DNA from: Rhodanobacter sp. C06
GTDB taxonomy: Bacteria; Pseudomonadota; Gammaproteobacteria; Xanthomonadales; Rhodanobacteraceae
DNA: 64,000 nucleotides
Assembly: GCF_002001105.1 (NCBI RefSeq)
Contig: NZ_MUNP01000034.1
Coordinates: 1 to 64,000 of the forward strand
Direction of reading: 5' to 3'
Positions 1 to 7,580 of this stretch are shown here, in pieces. The notes beneath the pieces are model-generated. The model saw nothing but the letters and a program-made list of their open reading frames with translations, searched no databases and had not been told where the DNA came from. How positions within the stretch are numbered: position 1 is the stretch's first letter; each line of letters begins with the position of its first letter. Made by a program: the position numbers and the translations under genes.

Positions 1-41
1 CTTTCGCCCCCCCCCGCCAAGCGGAGTCGCTCGCGCCGAAG

Positions 42-1823
42 GTGATGGGAGTAGTCGTGCCTTGCTGGTCATCCCGCTCGAAGCGATATATCGCCTGGGG
101 GGCCATGGCTTGTTGCCTCGGCTGGCATGCCAGCCATGCCGCCATGCCTCATGTCGACTTGGGTGCCATGCTCGAGCAGGCCGAGGCGCTGACAACCTCG
201 GATCATGCGCGATCCCTGCAGTTATTGGCACGACTCAACCTGGAAGCTGCCCGGCTGACGCAGGATCAGCGATGGCACCTGCGTTATTTGGACGCATGGG
301 AGGCCATGTACGAAAGCGATTACCCGAAGTCGGGGGCGATGTTTGAGGACATCATCCGGCATGCCGGCAATCCGGTCTGGGTGGATCGTGCTTCCGCCAT
401 GCTGCTGTGGCAGCTGGTACTCACCCGGCATTACCCCGAGGCGTTTGAACTGGCCAATCGTCTTGCAGCGCGCCTGCCGCAGGCCACGGATGCCAAGGCT
501 CGCCGCGCGATACTGTTGAACCTCTCGCAATCGATGGCCGTGGCCGGCCAGATTGACCTGGCAGTGAAGTACGCGCAAATGGCGCTGGCCATGGCTTCTT
601 CGGGCAAGGAATCATGCTATGCCGCGGCCAGTCTGGTCGTGGCGCTTTCCAGCGGGCATCGGCTCATGCTCGACAGTCCGGAGCTGCAACAGGCCATACG
701 GGCCTGTGCGGTGGCCAAGCTGCCGGTATTCAGTACCGACTTGCAGCTCACCGTTGTCCGCTTGCACCTGCAGGCGGGGCAGCAGCGCAAGGCGCTTGCG
801 CTGCTCGACCGCATGGCACCTGCAATCGAGGCCGACGGCTACACGCCCAACAAACTGCAGGCCTTGGTGCTTCGGGCGCAGGCGCTGGCTGCTATCGGAG
901 ACGCCGCCGCCGCCCGGAAGGCATCCTTGGCGGTTGTTGCCATGCAGTCAACGGGCGATTGGCCGAGAGATGCCTACGAGGTGCTTTACCACGTCGAGAA
1001 AAAGCAGGGTCACGCCGCTGCCGCACTCGACGACTACGAGAAATTCGCTGCGCTGGACAAGGCCCATCTCGATGATGCCAATGTGCGTGCGATGGCCTAC
1101 GAGACGGTGCAGCAGCATGTGCTGGTGCAGAAGCTGGAGACGGAGAAGCTGGACCAGCAGAACGCGGCGCTGCGCATGCAGCAGAAACTGGACGCCAAGG
1201 CAGCCGAGACCAATCGGCTGTACCTTGCCCTGCTGCTGATGGCACTGGTCTTTGCTGGGCTCTGGATGTTCCGGATCAAGCGCTCGCAACTGCGCTTCAA
1301 GAAGCTGTCCCACCTCGATGGCCTGACCACGGTGTTCAACCGCCAGCATTTCATGGGCGAGGTGGAGCGCACGCTGCGCCTGCTGGAGAAGCGCGCCGAG
1401 ATGGCTTGCCTGGTCTTCATCGACCTGGACCACTTCAAGCGCATCAACGACACCCACGGCCACGCCATGGGCGACGAGGTGCTGCGCCAGGTGGTGGTGG
1501 CCGGCAAGCAGCAGCTGCGCCCGGCCGACCTGTTCGGCCGGCTGGGCGGTGAGGAGTTCGGCATCCTGCTGGTGGGCTGCTCGCACGAGCAGGGCATGGC
1601 CATCGCCGATCGCATCCGCCGCGCGGTCGAGGCGACGACGGTGGAGTGCGAGGGCAACGTCATCACGGTGTCCACCAGCGTGGGCCTGGCCTGCACCGGC
1701 GTGTGTGGTTACGATTTGCGGCGCCTGTGCCGGGAGGCCGACGCCGCGCTGTACCGCGCCAAGCGCGGTGGGCGGAATCGCGTGGTGGCCGATACCGGCA
1801 GCGGGGATTTCGCCGAAGCTTGA
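42..1823 (+). CDS. Membrane sensor diguanylate cyclase, tandem copy 1
   Basis: Predicted to make cyclic di-GMP from two GTP at the inner membrane. From the N-terminus: a signal or anchor segment (residues 1-33), a helical TPR-like region to about residue 350, a coiled stretch, one membrane helix (about 393-411) and a GGDEF domain. The active-site motif GGEEF is at 502-506, with an RxxD inhibitory site (RPAD, 493-496) five residues before it, so product inhibition is likely. The start is uncertain: GTG 42 and ATG 45 are adjacent, the frame stays open to the window edge, and a TGA of another frame at 43-45 overlaps ATG 45, as in coupled translation. Two paralogues follow directly. The signal sensed is unknown. 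Confidence 0.9.
   Translation: MMGVVVPCWSSRSKRYIAWGAMACCLGWHASHAAMPHVDLGAMLEQAEALTTSDHARSLQLLARLNLEAARLTQDQRWHLRYLDAWEAMYESDYPKSGAMFEDIIRHAGNPVWVDRASAMLLWQLVLTRHYPEAFELANRLAARLPQATDAKARRAILLNLSQSMAVAGQIDLAVKYAQMALAMASSGKESCYAAASLVVALSSGHRLMLDSPELQQAIRACAVAKLPVFSTDLQLTVVRLHLQAGQQRKALALLDRMAPAIEADGYTPNKLQALVLRAQALAAIGDAAAARKASLAVVAMQSTGDWPRDAYEVLYHVEKKQGHAAAALDDYEKFAALDKAHLDDANVRAMAYETVQQHVLVQKLETEKLDQQNAALRMQQKLDAKAAETNRLYLALLLMALVFAGLWMFRIKRSQLRFKKLSHLDGLTTVFNRQHFMGEVERTLRLLEKRAEMACLVFIDLDHFKRINDTHGHAMGDEVLRQVVVAGKQQLRPADLFGRLGGEEFGILLVGCSHEQGMAIADRIRRAVEATTVECEGNVITVSTSVGLACTGVCGYDLRRLCREADAALYRAKRGGRNRVVADTGSGDFAEA
1088..1640 (+). repeat. Long direct repeat, copy 1 (paralogue 3' halves)
   Basis: This stretch inside the first GGDEF gene is almost identical at DNA level to 3481-4033 in the second, with a run of roughly 95-100 identical bases around 1191-1288. 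The upstream halves of the two genes are far more diverged. The pattern fits recent gene conversion. Confidence 0.85.
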
Positions 1824-2138
1824 GGCGCGGCGGACATCCGTCACAGGACCTTGCGCGAGCTGGTCGAGGCGTCGGTGACCGCCGAGGAAACCGTGGTGCT
1901 GCCGCCAACCGGGCCCCTGAAGCCCAATCCCGTCTTCAAGGGACGGCTGGATGCGCTGGACAAGGCCGGTGTACGGGACAAAAGGCAAACTGATAGCATC
2001 GCCCGAGGTGACGGCCGCGAGGGGAGCGTCATGGCGGCGTGTCGATCCGCTTGCAGAGGAAAGCGCCGAGGCTGATCCACACGGCATGCCGCAAGACATG
2101 CCATCAAGTTGTTACACAACAACCATATAGGGGGGCAC
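1824..2138 (+). other. Intergenic stretch with in-frame open extension
   Basis: No confident gene. The reading frame of the upstream GGDEF gene stays open after its TGA (1821-1823) until a stop at 2073-2075; a TTG at 1851 could open a 74-codon ORF. The first part of that translation looks protein-like (acidic helix, then Pro-rich), the end is basic and low complexity. It could be a decayed C-terminus, a small gene or chance. A strong G-rich ribosome binding site at 2129-2135 serves the next ORF. Confidence 0.4.
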
Positions 2139-2396
2139 ATGTCGGACACGATTGAACTGCTGGATGCCATTGGTCGCGATGCGTCACTTCGTCACGCATC
2201 GGCCGAGGAGCTTGCAGGCGTGCTGGAACAGGTACAGGCGAGCACGTCTCTCAAGGCGGCTGTGGCAGCGGGCGACGTCGCCGGGCTGATTCGGGAACTC
2301 GGAGGCAAGCCTTCGGATCCGCCTCCCAACCAAATATGCCCGCCTGCGGAAGAAGACGAAGAACAGGAAGAGGAAGGGACGGAGCCGCGAGCTTAG
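2139..2396 (+). CDS. Small acidic-tailed protein of unknown function
   Basis: An 85-residue protein. ATG 2139 is chosen because AGGGGGG (2129-2135) lies just upstream; an in-frame TTG at 2109 is less likely. Residues 1-55 look helical and alternate Leu/Ala with charged residues; a Pro-rich turn (about 57-69, with one Cys) leads to a Glu-rich tail (EEDEEQEEE). It has no signal peptide or membrane segment. It sits 47 bp upstream of the second GGDEF gene, so a link to that protein is plausible. The leader-plus-tail look recalls peptide precursors, but no modifying enzyme is nearby, so that is only a guess. Confidence 0.65.
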   Translation: MSDTIELLDAIGRDASLRHASAEELAGVLEQVQASTSLKAAVAAGDVAGLIRELGGKPSDPPPNQICPPAEEDEEQEEEGTEPRA

Positions 2397-2443
2397 GTGC
2401 CCGGTTGTTTTGACGGGTTGCATCAGCCATAGGCATCAGCAAC

Positions 2444-4216
2444 GTGCGCCGATTGTCGAGTCGCATCTGGCCATGGTCAGCATTGCTGATCGTGGCTTTC
2501 TGCGTGCTTGTGCAGCCGGCGTTCGCCTCGACCATCGCAGACCCTGGCCGATTCCTCGATCAGGCCGAGAATCTGCGCACGAGCGACCATCCGCGCTTCG
2601 TGCAGATGCTCGCGCAAATTCATCGCGAAGGGCCGCAGCTAACACCGGCAGAGCAATGGCACCTGCGCTATCTCGACGCATGGGAAACCATGTACGAGGG
2701 GAATTACACCAAGTCGGCGACCCAGCTTCGCGAGGTTATCGACCATTCCGGTGTGCCGGTTCTGGCGACCAAAGCGTCCGCGTTGCTCTTGAGCAATCTG
2801 AGCATCAATCGGCATTACAAAGAGGCGTTTGAACTGGCCAACAGGCTGACCAGGGAGCTGCCCGAGGTCAGGGATGCGGAGGCCCGCTTCACGCTGTTGT
2901 ACTTCCTGTCGATGACGATGACTTCTGCCGGCCAGACGGATCTCGCCATCCAATATGCGCGCATGATGGAGAGTGCCCTTCCGGCGGGCGAGACGCTGTG
3001 CAAACCGCTGCATCTGCAGGTCGATGCACTCGAATACGGCAAGCGGTTGAATTCGGCTAGCCACGAATTGCAAGATGCCATCGCCGCTTGTGTAGCTGCC
3101 CGGCAGCCAGTCTTGATTAATTCCCTGCAGCTTATTCAAGCTCATGTCTACCTGAGAGATGGGCAGCCAAGGGCAGCACTGGCACTGCTGGGCCGGATTG
3201 CGCATGACATCCAGCACAGCGGCTATCAACCCCACATGCTGTGGTGGCAGATGAACAGGGCAATGGCCTACGCCAAGCTGGGCAATGACAGTGAGGCCAA
3301 AAAGGCTGCTCTTGCCGTGCTGGCCATGAGCCGCCCCGGCGACAAGAATGGCGCATTGCGGGATACCTACAAGGTCCTCTACCAGATCGAGAAGAATCAG
3401 GGCCACGCCGCCGCGGCGCTTGATTACTACGAGAAATACGCCGCGCTGGACAAGGCCAATCTCGACGACGTCAGCGCACGCGCGATGGCTTACGAGACGG
3501 TGCAGCAGCATGTGTTGGTGCAGAAGCTGGAGACGGAGCAGCTGAACCAGCAGAATGCGGCGCTGCGCATGCAGCAGAAGTTGGACGCCAAGGCAGCCGA
3601 GACCAATCGGCTGTACCTTGCCCTGCTGCTGATGGCACTGGTCTTTGCTGGGCTCTGGATGTTCCGGATCAAGCGCTCGCAGCTGCGTTTCAAGAAGCTG
3701 TCCCATCTCGATGGCCTGACCACGGTGTTCAACCGCCAGCATTTCATGGGCGAGGTAGAGCGCACGCTGCACCTGCTGGAGAAGCGCGCCGGCACGGCTT
3801 GCCTGGTCTTCATCGACCTGGACCACTTCAAGCGCATCAACGACACCCACGGCCACGCCATGGGCGACGAGGTGCTGCGCCAGGTGGTGGTGGCTGGCAG
3901 GCAGCAGCTGCGCCCGGCCGACCTGTTCGGCCGGCTGGGGGGCGAGGAGTTCGGCATCCTGCTGGTGGGCTGCTCGCACGAGCAGGGGATGGCCATCGCC
4001 GACCGCATCCGCTGCGCGATCGAGGCGACAACGGTGGAGTGCGAGGGCGCCGCCATCGCGATCTCCACCAGCGTAGGTCTGGCCTGCACCGGCGCACATG
4101 GTTACGACCTGCGGCGCCTGTGCCGCGAGGCGGACTCCGCGCTGTACCGCGCCAAGCGCGGTGGGCGCAATCGGGTGGAAGCGGGCGCCGAAGACAGCAT
4201 GCCCATCGCGATCTGA
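2444..4216 (+). CDS. Membrane sensor diguanylate cyclase, tandem copy 2
   Basis: 590 residues with the same plan as its neighbours: N-terminal signal-anchor (hydrophobic WPWSALLIVAFCVLV), TPR-like sensor region, membrane helix at about 390-408 and GGDEF domain with GGEEF at 499-503 and RPAD inhibitory site just before. Catalysis should be intact. Start is GTG 2444. Its sensor half is the most divergent of the three, while its transmembrane and GGDEF half is almost identical in DNA to copy 1. It lies downstream of the small acidic ORF and upstream of a second small ORF and the third copy, all on one strand, so co-transcription is likely. Confidence 0.9.
   Translation: MRRLSSRIWPWSALLIVAFCVLVQPAFASTIADPGRFLDQAENLRTSDHPRFVQMLAQIHREGPQLTPAEQWHLRYLDAWETMYEGNYTKSATQLREVIDHSGVPVLATKASALLLSNLSINRHYKEAFELANRLTRELPEVRDAEARFTLLYFLSMTMTSAGQTDLAIQYARMMESALPAGETLCKPLHLQVDALEYGKRLNSASHELQDAIAACVAARQPVLINSLQLIQAHVYLRDGQPRAALALLGRIAHDIQHSGYQPHMLWWQMNRAMAYAKLGNDSEAKKAALAVLAMSRPGDKNGALRDTYKVLYQIEKNQGHAAAALDYYEKYAALDKANLDDVSARAMAYETVQQHVLVQKLETEQLNQQNAALRMQQKLDAKAAETNRLYLALLLMALVFAGLWMFRIKRSQLRFKKLSHLDGLTTVFNRQHFMGEVERTLHLLEKRAGTACLVFIDLDHFKRINDTHGHAMGDEVLRQVVVAGRQQLRPADLFGRLGGEEFGILLVGCSHEQGMAIADRIRCAIEATTVECEGAAIAISTSVGLACTGAHGYDLRRLCREADSALYRAKRGGRNRVEAGAEDSMPIAI
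3481..4033 (+). repeat. Long direct repeat, copy 2 (paralogue 3' halves)
   Basis: Near-identical partner of 1088-1640. Differences are scattered single substitutions, mostly silent (for example Arg/His and Glu-Met/Gly-Thr changes near 3772-3796). Confidence 0.85.
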
Positions 4217-4293
4217 GCGGCGCGGTCGCGTGGCGGCTGCTGCGTACACGCTTGCCTGCCGCCGGCGTTATGATCGCGAAAACGGGGGGCGTC

Positions 4294-4476
4294 ATGGAAA
4301 CGATGGAATCGCCGGAAGCAGTCGACACCACTGCGTTGCAGCGCAGCGCTCCGGGCGGCGGTATGGCGGGCGTGCCGATGCCGCCCGACTTGGTGCAGCG
4401 ACTCGTGGACGGCGACGCCCAGCCGGTCGGCGATCCCCGGAGTCCGGGTCAGGGCGCCCCGGCCCTCCGGCATTAA
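4294..4476 (+). CDS. Small Pro/Gly-rich ORF of unknown function
   Basis: 60 codons. The G6 run at 4284-4289 sits four bases before ATG 4294, the same arrangement as in front of the 2139 ORF, which supports translation. The product has an acidic Met-rich start, a GGGMAGVPMPPD stretch and a Pro/Gly-rich tail ending in His. It shows no clear sequence similarity to the 2139 ORF. Its TAA is only 10 bp before the ATG of the third GGDEF gene, which has a weak binding site of its own, so translational coupling is likely. The ORF may alternatively be only a leader. Confidence 0.45.
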   Translation: METMESPEAVDTTALQRSAPGGGMAGVPMPPDLVQRLVDGDAQPVGDPRSPGQGAPALRH

Positions 4477-4486
4477 TCCGGACGGC

Positions 4487-6268
4487 ATGTACTCGCGATG
4501 GGGCAGCTTGCGGTCATGGCTCGCTTGGGCGGGCTTGGCAGGTTGCGTGTTCTGGCAGGCCGGGCTTGCCGTCGACGCCGTCGCCGATCCCTCCGCTCTG
4601 CTCAAGCAGACCTGGCCGTTGCCGGTGACGGATCATCCGCGGTTCGTCCGCCAGCTGGCCCAGCTCAATCGGGTGGTGTCCCGGCTGGCGCCGGACGAAC
4701 AATGGCAGCTGCGTTATCTGGACGCGTGGGAGACCATGTACGAAGGCGAATACGCCAAGTCGGAGGCGCAGTTTCGCGACATCATCCAGCACTCCGGCGA
4801 TCCGCGCGTAGCCGATCGTGCCTCTGCCTTGCTGCTGAGCCAGTACGGGATCACCCGGCGCTACACGGAGGCATTCGAGCTGGCCAATCGCCTTGCGGCG
4901 CGTTTGCCGCAGATCACGAATGCCAAGGTCCGCTTCATGGTGACGCTGAACCTGTCGCAGTCGCTGGGCCTGGCCGGCCAAACTGATTTGGCCATCCACT
5001 ATGCGCGTATCGCGATGGATGCCGTCCCGGCCGGAGAGAGTCCGTGTTATCCCGTTGCCAGTCTGGTCGTGGCACTCGAGACCGGCCATCGGCTCAAGTC
5101 CGACAGCCCGGAGTTGCGGCAGGCGCTGGCGGCGTGCCCGGCGGCCAAGGAGCCGGTTTACAACGCCGACCTGATGCTCACGCTCGCCGACCGGTACGTG
5201 CACGAGGGCCAGCCACACAGGGCACTTGCACTGCTCGATCGGATCGCACCCAGCGTCGAAGCCAACGACTATGCCCCGAACAGGCTGTCGGCCCTGGTGA
5301 GCAGGGCGCAGGCGCTGGCCGCTCTGGGCGACGACGATGCTGCCCGGAAGGCAGCCCTCGCCGTGGTCGCCGCGGGAAAATCGGGTGGTATCGACGCCTG
5401 GCTCAAAGACACCTACAAGGTGCTTTACCGCATCGAGAGTCGGCAGGGCCACGCCGCCGCCGCGCTCGATGACTACAAGAAGTACGCCGCGCTGGACAAG
5501 GCCTACCTCGACGACGTCAGCGCGCGCGCGATGGCCTACCAGACGGTGCAGCAACACCTGCTGGCGCAGAGGCTCGAGACGGAAAAGCTGGGGCGGCAGA
5601 ACGCGCTGTTGCGCGTGCGGCAGACGCTGGACGCCAAAAAGGCGGAAGCCAACCATTTGTACCTGGCGCTGCTGCTGATGGTGCTGGCTTTCGCCGTGTT
5701 GTGGATGTTCCGGCTCAAGCGCTCGCAGCTGCGTTTCAAGATGCTGTCTCACCTCGACGGCCTGACCGCGGTGTTCAACCGCCAGCATTTCATGGGCGAG
5801 GTGGAGCGCACGCTGCGCCTGCTGGAGCGGCGCGCGGGCGCGGCCTGCATGGTCTTCATCGACTTGGACCACTTCAAGCACATCAATGATACCTTCGGCC
5901 ATGCCATGGGCGACGAGGTCTTGCGGCACATCGTCGCCGTCTGCCGGCAGCACTTGCGTGCCGTCGACCTGTTCGGTCGCCTCGGCGGCGAGGAGTTCGG
6001 CATCCTGCTGGTCGAGTGCTCGAGCGGGCAGGGCGTGGCGATCGCCGAACGCATCCGGCTCGCCATCGAAATGGCCACGGTGGAAAGCGACGGCGTGGCC
6101 GTCGGAGTATCCACCAGCGTGGGCCTGGCCTTTACCGACAGTTCCGGCTACGACCTGCAGTGCCTGTGCAAGCAAGCGGATGCCGCGCTGTACCGTGCCA
6201 AGCGAGGCGGGCGCAACTGCGTGGTGGTCGATGATGAGGGCGATGCCGACCGCCTTGCGGCGGTTTGA
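4487..6268 (+). CDS. Membrane sensor diguanylate cyclase, tandem copy 3
   Basis: 593 residues: signal-anchor (1-30), TPR-like sensor region, membrane helix near 393-411, GGDEF domain with GGEEF at 500-504 and an RAVD inhibitory site just upstream. It should be an active, product-inhibited diguanylate cyclase. In the sensor half it resembles copy 1 more than copy 2 (shared FELANRLAARLPQ and PNRLSALV/PNKLQALV-type blocks), while its GGDEF half lacks the near-identity shared by copies 1 and 2. It is the last gene of the tandem; the next gene converges from the other strand 15 bp away. Confidence 0.9.
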   Translation: MYSRWGSLRSWLAWAGLAGCVFWQAGLAVDAVADPSALLKQTWPLPVTDHPRFVRQLAQLNRVVSRLAPDEQWQLRYLDAWETMYEGEYAKSEAQFRDIIQHSGDPRVADRASALLLSQYGITRRYTEAFELANRLAARLPQITNAKVRFMVTLNLSQSLGLAGQTDLAIHYARIAMDAVPAGESPCYPVASLVVALETGHRLKSDSPELRQALAACPAAKEPVYNADLMLTLADRYVHEGQPHRALALLDRIAPSVEANDYAPNRLSALVSRAQALAALGDDDAARKAALAVVAAGKSGGIDAWLKDTYKVLYRIESRQGHAAAALDDYKKYAALDKAYLDDVSARAMAYQTVQQHLLAQRLETEKLGRQNALLRVRQTLDAKKAEANHLYLALLLMVLAFAVLWMFRLKRSQLRFKMLSHLDGLTAVFNRQHFMGEVERTLRLLERRAGAACMVFIDLDHFKHINDTFGHAMGDEVLRHIVAVCRQHLRAVDLFGRLGGEEFGILLVECSSGQGVAIAERIRLAIEMATVESDGVAVGVSTSVGLAFTDSSGYDLQCLCKQADAALYRAKRGGRNCVVVDDEGDADRLAAV

Positions 6269-6283
6269 CGTGCGCTCCTACGC

Positions 6284-6712
6284 TCAGTGCACCCCGACCA
6301 GCTCCACGTCGAACACCAGCGCGGCGTTCGGCGGCACGGCGTCGCCGGCGCCGCGGCCGCCGTAGGCCAGCTGCGCAGGGATGATGAGGGTGCGCTTGCC
6401 GCCCACATGCATGCCGCGGATGCCCCGGTCCCAGCCCTGGATGACTTCGCCCGCGCCCAGCGTGAAGCGGATCGGCTCGCCGTTCTCCAGCGAGCTGTCG
6501 AATTCCTTGCCGTGGTGGTCCGCCGCGTTCGCGTCGTACAGCCAGCCGGTGTAGTTCACCTGCACCACGTCGCCGTCGTTTGCCACCGCGCCGCTGCCGA
6601 CCACGCGGTCGATCTTCTGCAACTGGGTGACGTCGTCGGCGGCCAATGCCGGCGATGCGACGACGAAAGCGCCGAGCAGGATGGCGGCGAACGCGGCAGT
6701 CAGACGGCGCAT
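6284..6712 (-). CDS. Periplasmic FKBP-type peptidyl-prolyl isomerase
   Basis: 142 residues. A cleavable signal peptide (residues 1-24, ending ASPALA) is followed by one FKBP domain with the family landmarks VNYTGWL, FDSS, VIQGWDRGIRGM, GGKR and IPAQLAYG. It should catalyse cis-trans proline isomerisation during folding in the periplasm. The reading frame is open far upstream, but ATG 6712 gives the signal peptide directly and the longer frame is not protein-like. It lies downstream of an SH3 protein on the same strand and converges with the GGDEF array. Confidence 0.9.
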   Translation of the reverse strand: MRRLTAAFAAILLGAFVVASPALAADDVTQLQKIDRVVGSGAVANDGDVVQVNYTGWLYDANAADHHGKEFDSSLENGEPIRFTLGAGEVIQGWDRGIRGMHVGGKRTLIIPAQLAYGGRGAGDAVPPNAALVFDVELVGVH

Positions 6713-6798
6713 GCGAGGGATTCCCGGCAACGAGGTGCCGCGCAGTCTAGCGCAGCCCGGAGCGGTCGCGGGGCGAGCGATCCGGGCTGCCGTGCAGC

Positions 6799-7491
6799 TC
6801 AGTGATCCTGGTGGTCGTCCTTGTTCCTGTTGTCCTTGGGGACGGGCTTGCCGTGTGCGGGCGCCGGCTTGCCGGTGCCCGGGCGAGCGGTGGGCGCGCG
6901 GGATGGCATGGCCGGCCGCGACGCGGGCGGCGGTGCCATCTGCGGGCGTTGCGGCATGGGCTGCGGCTGTCGGTCCGGCAGCGGGCGTGCCGGCCGTTGC
7001 GGCATGTTGCCCTGTGGCGGCGCCGGGCGATTCGGCAGGTTGCCGTGCCGCGGCGGCATCGGACGACGCACCGGCGGCGGTGGCGGCCGGCGCGGCATGG
7101 GGCGTGCGTACCAGCGGGTGCGTTCGCGGTAGAACGGGCGGTTGCGGTAGTAGCTGTCCCAGTAGTTGCCGATCACGAAAGTGACGATGGGGATGCCGAT
7201 CTGCACGCCGTACTGCGGCACCAGCACGTATTGGTTGTTGTAGTCGTACTGGATGAAGTTGCCGGCGACCCAGCCGCGCTCGCCCTGGAAGATCACGTCG
7301 CACCATTCCCAGCCGCTGGTGCAGCCCTGGATGCTCAGCGGCGCGCCGGCGGGGAGCGTGTCGATGAGCGGGTAGCCGCTGTCCGGGCCGGCGCGCAGGT
7401 TGACGTTGCCGGTGGTGTAGCCGTCCGCGGCCAGTGCGAGTGCGGGCAGGGCGAGCAGCGGGAGCGCGGCGAGCCAGGCGATGCGTTTCAT
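6799..7491 (-). CDS. Exported SH3 domain protein with Pro/Arg-rich tail
   Basis: 230 residues. Signal peptide (MKRIAWLAALPLLALPALALA), bacterial SH3 domain (about 22-95; VNLRAGPDSGYP and GERGWVAGNFIQ are typical SH3_3 blocks), a hydrophobic segment around 105-120 (VQIGIPIVTFVIG), and a long Pro/Arg/Met-rich tail rich in RP and PMP repeats. Such proteins often bind cell-wall material, but the ligand here is unknown. Start ATG 7491 is chosen for the signal peptide; the track frame extends ten codons further. The tail is low complexity and may vary in length between strains. Confidence 0.8.
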   Translation of the reverse strand: MKRIAWLAALPLLALPALALAADGYTTGNVNLRAGPDSGYPLIDTLPAGAPLSIQGCTSGWEWCDVIFQGERGWVAGNFIQYDYNNQYVLVPQYGVQIGIPIVTFVIGNYWDSYYRNRPFYRERTRWYARPMPRRPPPPPVRRPMPPRHGNLPNRPAPPQGNMPQRPARPLPDRQPQPMPQRPQMAPPPASRPAMPSRAPTARPGTGKPAPAHGKPVPKDNRNKDDHQDH

Positions 7492-7580
7492 CGAACTTCT
7501 CCCGTGGTCGAGGTGTGGCACTTCGTCGCAAGCCTGCGCCCGGCCGGATGAACGCCGCGAGACGGACAGGGCGTGGTGTT

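Noticed and set aside
2139-2396. Peptide natural product precursor
   Set aside because: The leader-plus-tail look is suggestive but there is no radical SAM, lanthipeptide, cyclase or exporter gene in reach; kept as unknown.
4514-6175. 553-codon minus-strand ORF inside the third cyclase gene
   Set aside because: Antisense shadow of a clear GGDEF gene; Leu/Gln/His-rich composition with no domain. The same holds for minus frames at 948-2099 and 2639-4249.
6713-6798. Fusion of SH3 protein and FKBP frames into one 415-residue protein
   Set aside because: The upstream part is Arg/Pro-rich out-of-frame translation; FKBP has its own signal peptide at 6712.
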